This document shows positions 58,068 through 64,000 of a DNA stretch of 64,000 nt, in pieces. The notes below the pieces were generated by a model that searched no databases, was not told the origin of the DNA, and worked only from the letters and a program-made list of their open reading frames with translations. Source of the stretch: Sorangium aterium (GTDB lineage: Bacteria; Myxococcota_A; Polyangia; Polyangiales; Polyangiaceae); assembly GCF_028368935.1 (NCBI RefSeq), contig NZ_JAQNDK010000001.1:2108001-2172000 (forward strand), written 5' to 3'. Each line of letters begins with the position of its first letter. The first letter of the stretch is position 1. The translations under genes and the position numbers were made by a program.

Positions 58068-58310
58068 GTGCGCGGTCGTCTCCTGATTCTCGCCTTGATG
58101 CTCCTTGGCGCCGTTGCCTGCTCCCAGGCGCGAGTTGCTGCCTTTCCACGCGTTCGCCCTGATCTGCTCTCGATACCTGCAAATACCCCGGCTTCGCGCG
58201 GGGGCGCGGCGTTCCCCCGGCGCGAGGACGAACGATCGCCGGCGGCTCGACGGGCGGCGTGGCCGTCAACCCCTCCTCAGGGGCTTGGTGAACCGCCCCC
58301 ATCAACTTAG
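58068..58310 (+). CDS. Possible short lipoprotein or remnant
   Basis: A GTG start gives 80 residues with a lipoprotein-like signal (RLLILALMLLGAVAC). The remainder (FPRVRPDLLSIPANTP, then Arg/Ala/Pro-rich) does not look like a folded domain, and there is no clear ribosome-binding site. It may be the start of a broken gene. I see nothing recognisable in the 295 bases that follow, up to 58605, except the ribosome-binding site of the next gene. Confidence 0.25.
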   Translation: MRGRLLILALMLLGAVACSQARVAAFPRVRPDLLSIPANTPASRGGAAFPRREDERSPAARRAAWPSTPPQGLGEPPPST

Positions 58311-58605
58311 GATCGCTCCAGACACAGCGGGTTGGCGACTGGAGCCTTCGAGCGCTGGCTGCACCTGGTCACGCCCGCGTCGTGGCGTGGCGTGTCGGGT
58401 GCCGCATCGACGAATCGCCCTGACTTTTCGTGCCGGCAATTGGTGGGACTCTCATCGAGGAGTCGGTGCGGGGCACGGGCGGAGATCCGTCCCGGAGTCG
58501 GCCTTCGCCCGATTCACTCGCCTGCTGGGCTCCACCTCATCGGAACGCGGCTGTCTGCGGGATCGAGCGCATTGAAGCTCGGAATCGATAGAAAGGCGGA
58601 GTCAC

Positions 58606-61011
58606 ATGCGAAAGTATCGAGCGAGTGCGGTTTCTGCTGGAATCCTTGCCGGGTTTGCCGGCGTGATGGCCAGCACAGGCGCGAGCTGGGCCGGCGATCC
58701 GCAAGACGTCAAGGCCGAGGCCGGGGGGTCCGACGAGGTCGGGCACCACATGCCCGGCACGGGCAAGGGGTTCGTGGGACAGCAGTATCAGCAGTATCAG
58801 AAGGGGGAGCGTGGTCCCCAGGGGCCCATGGGGCAGCGGGGGCCCGCTGGGCCGCAGGGTGAGCGCGGTCCGCAGGGTCCGCAGGGCCCCAAGGGCGAGC
58901 GCGGCGAGCCCGGCCCGCAGGGGCAGGCAGGTGCCGCAGGCACCGCGGGGCTCATCGGTCCCCAGGGCCTCCAGGGCTTCAAGGGCACTGACGGTGCGCG
59001 CGGTCCGCAGGGGCCCAAGGGCGAGCGCGGCGAGCCCGGCCCGCGGGGGCCGGCAGGCGCCGCGGGCACCGCGGGGCTCATCGGTCCCCAGGGCTTCAAG
59101 GGCACTGACGGCGCGCGCGGCCCGCAGGGACCCAAGGGCGAGCCCGGCCCGCAGGGGCCGGCAGGCACCGCGGGGCTCATCGGCCCGCAGGGCCTCCAGG
59201 GCTTCAAGGGCGTCGACGGCGCTCGCGGTCCGCAGGGACCCGCGGGGCCCATGGGACCCAAGGGCGAGGTCGGCCCCCAGGGGCCGGCGGGCACCGCGGG
59301 GCTCATCGGCCCGCAGGGCCTCCAGGGCTTCAAGGGCGTCGACGGCGCGCGCGGTCCGCAGGGACCCGCGGGGCCCATGGGACCCAAGGGCGAGGTCGGC
59401 CCCCAGGGGCCGGCGGGGCACACCGGCCTCCAGGGGCTCAAGGGCGTCGACGGCGCGCGCGGTTCGCAGGGGCCCGCGGGACCCATGGGACCCAAGGGCG
59501 AGCGTGGCGAGCCGGGCCCGCAGGGGTCGGCAGGCACCGCGGGGCACATCGGCCCGCAAGGCCTCCAGGGCCTCCAGGGCCTCAAGGGCGTCGACGGCGC
59601 GCGCGGTCCTCAGGGACCCGCGGGACCCATGGGGCCCAAGGGCGAGATGGGTCCTCAGGGGCCGGCGGGGCACAGCGGTCCTCAGGGCCTCAAGGGCACT
59701 GACGGCGCGCATGGTCCGCAGGGGATGACAGGGCCCAAGGGCGAGATGGGTCCTCAGGGGCCGACAGGGCCCAAGGGCGAGATGGGTCCTCAGGGGCCGG
59801 CGGGGCCCAAGGGCGAGATGGGTCCTCAGGGGCACAGCGGTCCTCAGGGCCTCAAGGGCGCTGACGGCGCGCGTGGTCCGCAGGGGCCGGCAGGGCCCAA
59901 GGGCGAGCGCGGCGAGCCCGGTCCCCAGGGCCCCGCGGGGCTCGTCGGTCCTCAGGGCCTCCAGGGCATCAAGGGCGTCGACGGCGCTCACGGCCTCAAG
60001 GGCGCTGACGGCGCTCAGGGCCTCAAGGGCGCTGACGGCGCGCGCGGTCCTCAGGGTCCCGCTGGACCCAAGGGCGAGGCGGGTCCCCAGGGACCGGCCG
60101 GACCCAAGGGCGAGCGCGGCGAGCGCGGCCTCCCGGGGATCGTCGGTCCTCAAGGCCTCCAGGGCATCAAGGGCGTCGACGGCGCTCACGGCCTCAAGGG
60201 CGCTGACGGCGCTCAGGGCCTCAAGGGCGCTGATGGCGCGCGTGGTCCTCAGGGCCCCGCTGGACCCAAGGGCGAGCTCGGTCCCCAGGGACCGGCCGGA
60301 CCCAAGGGCGAGCGCGGCGAGCGCGGCGAGCGCGGCCTCCAGGGCCCCGCGGGGCTCGTCGGTCCTCAAGGCCTTCAGGGCATCAAGGGCGTCGACGGCG
60401 CTCACGGCCTCAAGGGCGCTGACGGCGCTCAGGGCCTCAAGGGCGCTGACGGCGCGCGTGGTCCTCAGGGCCCCGCTGGACCCAAGGGCGAGGCGGGTCC
60501 CCAGGGACCGGCCGGACCCAAGGGCGAGCGCGGCGAGCGCGGCCTCCCGGGGATCGTCGGTCCTCAAGGCCTCCAGGGCATCAAGGGCGTCGACGGCGCT
60601 CACGGCCTCAAGGGCGCTGACGGCGCTCAGGGCCTCAAGGGCGCTGACGGCGCGCGTGGTCCTCAGGGCCCCGCTGGACCCAAGGGCGAGCGCGGCCCCC
60701 AGGGGCAGGCCGGATCGCCTGGACTCGTGAAGATCCACGTGGTCTCCGTGACGCGCGAGGCGTCGCCCGGGAGCGCGTTCGTCAACGTCAAGGCGCTCTG
60801 CGACGCGGGTGAAGTCGTGCTCGGCGGCGGATTCTCGATCTCCGGCGGCGCACAGGCGACGAGCAGGGTGGTCGAGAACTCGCCGTCCGACGCCGCCGAA
60901 GGCCGCACGGGCTGGACATCGACCGCCGTGTTCGAGAGCGGCTACGGCAAGAAGGCGCAGACGGTGTCGCTGACCACCTTCGCCGTGTGCGCCGAGCTGT
61001 CCGAGCGCTGA
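58606..61011 (+). CDS. Secreted collagen-like protein
   Basis: This 801-residue protein starts at an ATG with AAAGGCGGAG five bases upstream. A signal peptide ([20 protein letters not shown], cleavage near 29) leads to a short polar segment with YQQYQK. Then come roughly 210 Gly-X-Y triplets, residues about 67–706, rich in [12 protein letters not shown] and GAD. Such repeats form collagen triple helices in bacterial surface and secreted proteins. A C-terminal domain of about 95 residues ([27 protein letters not shown] and later [16 protein letters not shown]) has two cysteines and a beta-like pattern and may drive trimer formation or anchoring. No LPXTG or membrane anchor is present. Proline in the Y position is common (GPP-free, GPA/GPK-rich), so stability without hydroxyproline must come from charged triplets. 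It is flanked by long non-coding gaps and seems to be a single-gene unit. Confidence 0.9.
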   Translation: MRKYRASAVSAGILAGFAGVMASTGASWAGDPQDVKAEAGGSDEVGHHMPGTGKGFVGQQYQQYQKGERGPQGPMGQRGPAGPQGERGPQGPQGPKGERGEPGPQGQAGAAGTAGLIGPQGLQGFKGTDGARGPQGPKGERGEPGPRGPAGAAGTAGLIGPQGFKGTDGARGPQGPKGEPGPQGPAGTAGLIGPQGLQGFKGVDGARGPQGPAGPMGPKGEVGPQGPAGTAGLIGPQGLQGFKGVDGARGPQGPAGPMGPKGEVGPQGPAGHTGLQGLKGVDGARGSQGPAGPMGPKGERGEPGPQGSAGTAGHIGPQGLQGLQGLKGVDGARGPQGPAGPMGPKGEMGPQGPAGHSGPQGLKGTDGAHGPQGMTGPKGEMGPQGPTGPKGEMGPQGPAGPKGEMGPQGHSGPQGLKGADGARGPQGPAGPKGERGEPGPQGPAGLVGPQGLQGIKGVDGAHGLKGADGAQGLKGADGARGPQGPAGPKGEAGPQGPAGPKGERGERGLPGIVGPQGLQGIKGVDGAHGLKGADGAQGLKGADGARGPQGPAGPKGELGPQGPAGPKGERGERGERGLQGPAGLVGPQGLQGIKGVDGAHGLKGADGAQGLKGADGARGPQGPAGPKGEAGPQGPAGPKGERGERGLPGIVGPQGLQGIKGVDGAHGLKGADGAQGLKGADGARGPQGPAGPKGERGPQGQAGSPGLVKIHVVSVTREASPGSAFVNVKALCDAGEVVLGGGFSISGGAQATSRVVENSPSDAAEGRTGWTSTAVFESGYGKKAQTVSLTTFAVCAELSER
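59965..60720 (+). repeat. Tandem 198- and 216-base repeats in the collagen-like gene
   Basis: A block starting GGCATCAAGGGCGTCGACGG recurs at 59965, 60163, 60379 and 60577, with spacings of 198, 216 and 198 bases (22 or 24 triplets). The copies are almost identical at DNA level, so they arose by recent in-frame duplication. Confidence 0.9.
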
Positions 61012-61823
61012 TCCCGCAAGACCGGAGGGCCCTGCTCGCCTGAGCACGGGCCCATCGCTCGACCCGCTGTCCCCCGCCCGTCCACCGTGATCCGAGGGCG
61101 GGGGCAGCTGGCTCAGCACCTCACCGTTGCGCTCTGCACGCCGCAGGGCAGCCGTGCCATCGCCGCACAGCCCCACCTGCCGCCCCGCCTGGACGGGTCA
61201 CCGCGATCCGCCCGTGCTCCCCAGGAGCACGGTCAGCGACGCCGCCGGACCCAGGTCGCGGCCCTCCCCGGAGCTCCTTACAGCGCCGCATCAGCGGCCC
61301 CGCGCGACCAGAGAAGCACCGTCGACACACATTCACCCACAAAGTACGACATCCCTCGCCGTCGCGGCACCGGGGGGTACAGCTGTGCCGCAGGGACGCG
61401 TGAGGCAGCTTGCACGCTTTTCGCATGAATTCCTGGTCGGTGACTGCGTGAACAACGGGCTCTTCCACGTTCCGAAAAAAATGCGCGGCTTCCGGCATTT
61501 CTGCCGGAATGTTGGCGTGGCATCGCTGCTGCCCTGGATCAGGGAGAGCTCCGATGGCACGGACGTGAAGCCGCCGCGACGCTCTTTGTCACAGCTGTTG
61601 CCATCTGCCACAGGCGCGATTGCACGTAGTCAGCGGACGGGCCGATGAAGACATCCCCTCACGTCAATCCAGCGATACCCGGCATATCGAGGAGACACAC
61701 AGAGAAATCTCCTCGCTTCGTGAATGCTGTGGTAATTTGCCCCTCCCCGGGGACGCGGACACGAAGGAGGGGTTTCTCTCAGGTCGGACCACATGCGCCC
61801 GAAGCGCACCCCAGAGGGGAACC
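61012..61823 (+). other. Long non-coding gap before the glycosyltransferase gene
   Basis: About 810 bases carry no gene I can support: no open frame combines a start, a ribosome-binding site and a protein-like composition. The second half (from about 61430) is noticeably less GC-rich than the rest of the window and contains an A-run, a perfect inverted repeat at 61490–61509 and AGGAGACAC near 61690. Promoter and leader of the glycosyltransferase gene are probably here. Confidence 0.5.
61490..61509. repeat. Perfect inverted repeat with GNRA loop on the minus strand
   Basis: TTCCGGCA, TTTC and TGCCGGAA form an eight-base-pair stem. On the minus strand the loop reads GAAA, a stable tetraloop, and a T-run follows about ten bases later, so a minus-strand terminator is possible; a dyad operator is the other reading. 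Confidence 0.4.
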
Positions 61824-63068
61824 ATGAGCATAGATTACGATATGAAGACCACCGAGCATGCGACGATGACCGGAGCACGCCGCCACGACCGTCTCGTGAT
61901 TGCACACGTGCTGAACTCCTTCCAGGTGGGCGGCGCCGAGCAGGTCGTGGTGGATCTGGCCGGGCTGCAGCGCGCCGCCGGACATGAGGTGATGGTCGTG
62001 GGCATCGAGACGAACCCCGACGGGCCGCGCGCGGCGCAGCTCCGGGAGCGCGACGTCGCGGTGCACATGCTGCCGAAGCGCTCCGGCTTCGACCTCAAGC
62101 TCCCCGGGAAGCTCGCGGCGTTCTTCGCCAAGCACGGTGTCTCGATCGTGCACTCGCACAACCAGCTGCCGCTCATCTACGCCACGGCCGCGGGCCGGCT
62201 GCACCGTGTACCTGTGTGCCACACGCTGCACGGCGCCATGTTCGATCAGGGACGCAGGGCGTGGCTGCGGCACATGGCCGCCAGGCTCGCCGACGCGCAC
62301 GTGGCCGTGTCGCAGTCCACGGCCGACTTCATGCTGAAGCACAAAGAGGTGCCGAGCTCGAAGCTCCATGTGGTCTTGAATGGAATCGACCTCTCCCGGT
62401 TCAGGCCGGACGCCGCGGCGCGGCACCGCATCCGAGCCGAGCTCGGGATCCCCCAGGACGCGTGGGTCGCCGGGGCGGTCGGGCGCCTGTCGCAGGTCAA
62501 GAACCACGCGCTCTTGCTCCGCGCGGCCGCCGCCGCGGGGATCCTGTCGGGCGACTCGGACGACGCGCGCCTCCTCCTGGTCGGAGACGGGCCCGAAGCC
62601 GCCGCGCTGCGCGCCCTCGCCGAAGAGCTGGGCATCAGCGACCGCGTGGTCTTCGCAGGCGAGCGGCACGACGTACCGGGGCTCCTCTCCGCCAGCGACG
62701 TCTTCGTCCTGTCGTCGAAGTCCGAGGGTCTGCCGCTCTCCATGGTGGAAGCCATGGCCACGGGGCTGCCGGTGATCTCGACCGCCGTGGGCGGCATCCC
62801 TGCCCTGATCGCCGACGGGGAGACGGGCTTCCTCGTGCCGTCGGACGACGAGGGCGCGCTCGCCGCCAAGCTCGCCGCGCTCAAGGGGGATCCCACGCAG
62901 TCCGCGGCGATGGGCAAGCGCGGGAGGAAGCTCGCGCTGCGGCGCTACTCGGCCGAACGCATGATGGCGAGCTACATGGATATCTACGAGACCCTCCTCG
63001 CCCGGCGCGAGTCGGAGCGGCGAGGCGTGCTGCGGCCTAGCGAGCTGCTCGCTGGCCTGAACGCATAA
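61824..63068 (+). CDS. GT4-type glycosyltransferase
   Basis: This 414-residue protein starts at an ATG with AGAGGGGA four bases upstream; in-frame starts further up lack a ribosome-binding site and add low-complexity sequence. It has the GT-B fold pattern. The N-terminal domain opens with AHVLNSFQVGGAEQVVVDLA and includes VSIVHSHNQLPLIYA. The C-terminal domain starts near residue 205 (WVAGAVGRLSQVKNHALLLRA) and holds LLLVGDGPE and the nucleotide-sugar site SSKSEGLPLSMVEAMATGLP, where the two glutamates form the EX7E motif. It should add a sugar to a lipid- or polymer-linked acceptor in the cytoplasm with retention of configuration. Donor and acceptor cannot be told from sequence. No other polysaccharide genes are next to it. 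Confidence 0.88.
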   Translation: MSIDYDMKTTEHATMTGARRHDRLVIAHVLNSFQVGGAEQVVVDLAGLQRAAGHEVMVVGIETNPDGPRAAQLRERDVAVHMLPKRSGFDLKLPGKLAAFFAKHGVSIVHSHNQLPLIYATAAGRLHRVPVCHTLHGAMFDQGRRAWLRHMAARLADAHVAVSQSTADFMLKHKEVPSSKLHVVLNGIDLSRFRPDAAARHRIRAELGIPQDAWVAGAVGRLSQVKNHALLLRAAAAAGILSGDSDDARLLLVGDGPEAAALRALAEELGISDRVVFAGERHDVPGLLSASDVFVLSSKSEGLPLSMVEAMATGLPVISTAVGGIPALIADGETGFLVPSDDEGALAAKLAALKGDPTQSAAMGKRGRKLALRRYSAERMMASYMDIYETLLARRESERRGVLRPSELLAGLNA

Positions 63069-63127
63069 CCCAGCGAGCGGCCCGCAGGCTCGCCCCCGTC
63101 ACCCAGCGAGCGGCTCGCAGGCTCGCC
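63068..63127 (+). repeat. Direct repeat after the glycosyltransferase gene
   Basis: Two copies of a 27-base unit starting ACCCAGCGAGCGGC (at 63068 and 63101, 33 bases apart) follow the stop codon. The second contains the palindrome GCGAGC-G-GCTCGC. They may act as a terminator for the gene upstream or for the convergent kinase gene. Confidence 0.5.
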
Positions 63128-63216
63128 TCCACGATCCACACCCAGGCGAACCGCGAACGGCGCGGCAAGCGCGTCGCCAGGCTCCGGGGGCAGGCTGTCG
63201 CTGCCTCACGCTCGCT

Positions 63217-64000
63217 TCAAGGCGCGCGGGGGATCGTCGAGCGCGCACGCCGGCTCGTCGCGAGCGACGGCGGCGACGAGAGCGCCGCCGTCCGGGAAAG
63301 CCGCGCCTGGGGACGACCCGAAGGCGGCCGTTCGTCCAGCGCGCCGAGGTCGCGCGGGTCCGTCGCTGGCGCGAGCGTGCTCCGGGGCGGCGGCGCGAGC
63401 GTGCTCCGGGGTGGCGGCACCAGTGTGCTCCGGGGCGGCGGCACCAGTGTGCTCCGGGGTGGCGGCACCAGCGTGCTCCGGGGTGGCGCGAGCGCGAGCG
63501 CGACGTGCGCCTCGCGCAAAGCTGCCAGCATCGACCGCGCATCCGGCCAGCGATCCGCCTGCGCGAACTCGAGCGCGCGGTCCACCACCCGCACCACGGC
63601 CGGAAACATCGACGGCGCGACCCGCGCGAGCGACGGAATCGGGCAGGTCATCCTCAGGAAGAAGAGCTCGTTGACGGTAGGCGCCTCCTGGACGTAGCGG
63701 TCCGTCAGCAGCGAGAACATCGTCGCCCCCAGCGCCCAGAGGTCCGTCCGCGCGTCGACGAGATCCCAGCGCGCGCGGGCCTGCTCGGGCGGCATGTACG
63801 CCGGCGTGCCCATCGCGCGGAGCCCCACGAGGGAGGTTTGCCCCGAGGGGACCCGCAGGCGCGCGATGCCGAAGTCGAGGATCTTCACCCCGCGCTCTCG
63901 CGTGAGGAAGATGTTGTCAGGCTTCAGATCCCGGTGAACGACGCCCCTCGCGTGCGCTGCCGCGAGCACCTCCAGGATCTGCTCGCTCACGGAGAGGACC
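63217..64000 (-). CDS. Ser/Thr protein kinase, C-terminal part (cut by window edge)
   Basis: The frame is open to the right edge, so the N-lobe with the glycine loop and Lys lies outside. What is visible starts before the catalytic loop VVHRDLKPDN and has a canonical DFG, a PPE variant of APE (GTPAYMPPEQA), and DARTDLWALGATMFSLLTDR. The kinase fold ends after RWPDARSMLAALREAHVAL. A Pro-rich repeat region and an Arg/Ser-rich tail of about 60 residues follow, without a membrane segment. The GTG at 63990 is an internal codon, because the kinase domain must continue upstream. Unlike the array proteins it has the normal HRD and DFG motifs and no further domain, as in the many Hanks-type kinases of myxobacteria. 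It converges with the glycosyltransferase gene. Confidence 0.88.
   Translation of the reverse strand, partial: VLSVSEQILEVLAAAHARGVVHRDLKPDNIFLTRERGVKILDFGIARLRVPSGQTSLVGLRAMGTPAYMPPEQARARWDLVDARTDLWALGATMFSLLTDRYVQEAPTVNELFFLRMTCPIPSLARVAPSMFPAVVRVVDRALEFAQADRWPDARSMLAALREAHVALALAPPRSTLVPPPRSTLVPPPRSTLVPPPRSTLAPPPRSTLAPATDPRDLGALDERPPSGRPQARLSRTAALSSPPSLATSRRARSTIPRAP
63377..63490 (-). repeat. 24-base tandem repeat in the kinase C-terminal region
   Basis: Four full units and a partial fifth with a 24-base period (GTGCTCCGGGGTGGCGGCAC on the plus strand) encode the PPPRSTLV octapeptide repeats. Each carries one Ser and one Thr and so could be a phosphorylation target. Confidence 0.85.

Noticed and set aside
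58800-60720. CRISPR-like or satellite repeats
   Set aside because: The periodicity is nine bases with in-frame Gly-X-Y coding; there are no spacers.
61087-61630. Small open frames in the gap before the glycosyltransferase gene
   Set aside because: None has a ribosome-binding site or a protein-like composition.

Overview
The window is a 64 kb stretch of very GC-rich DNA with codon use and gene content typical of a large-genome myxobacterium of the Sorangium/Polyangium type. The evidence is very long hybrid Ser/Thr–His kinases, an ECF sigma–FecR–secreted protein operon, a DUF3160-type lipoprotein, many secreted proteins of unknown function and a collagen-like protein. The genus is inferred from these features and was not tested by a search.

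About two thirds of the window (1–32622 and 43808–56042) is a same-strand array of eight paralogues, the first cut by the left edge. Each encodes about 2010 residues: an N-terminal Ser/Thr kinase (HKD or HRD, then DLG instead of DFG), a P-loop AAA-type ATPase, a long helical TPR-like region, GAF, PAS, a second GAF, and a C-terminal HisKA plus HATPase_c histidine kinase. This is the HstK-like architecture known mainly from filamentous cyanobacteria. The copies differ most in PAS and in the helical middle, so the array looks like one signalling chassis with diversified sensors. Each copy has the same upstream block, with TTGGCA 62–64 bases before the ATG. Copy 7 carries a one-base insertion that removes its HATPase domain from frame. 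No receiver domain or response regulator is present.

The array is interrupted at 32.8–43.6 kb by secreted and envelope genes: an apparent deletion fusion of two genes (32801–34350), a multi-TM protein, two small lipoproteins, a DUF3160-type lipoprotein, and an operon of ECF sigma factor, FecR/TPR membrane protein and secreted protein with overlapping genes, followed by an acidic lipoprotein-like gene.

After the array come a conserved hypothetical gene (56152–56886) and a non-coding block (56943–57371), the most unusual part of the window. It holds two tRNA-like RNAs in which the 3' half (anticodon 3' strand, T arm, acceptor 3' strand) precedes the 5' half (acceptor 5' strand, D arm, anticodon 5' strand). 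Read as circularly permuted tRNAs, both give complete cloverleaf stems and keep tRNA invariant bases. Nested helices extend from each anticodon arm, and a strong hairpin closes the block.

The right end holds a GNAT acetyltransferase (minus strand), a collagen-like secreted protein of about 800 residues, a GT4-type glycosyltransferase, and the C-terminal part of a conventional Ser/Thr kinase (minus strand) that runs off the window.
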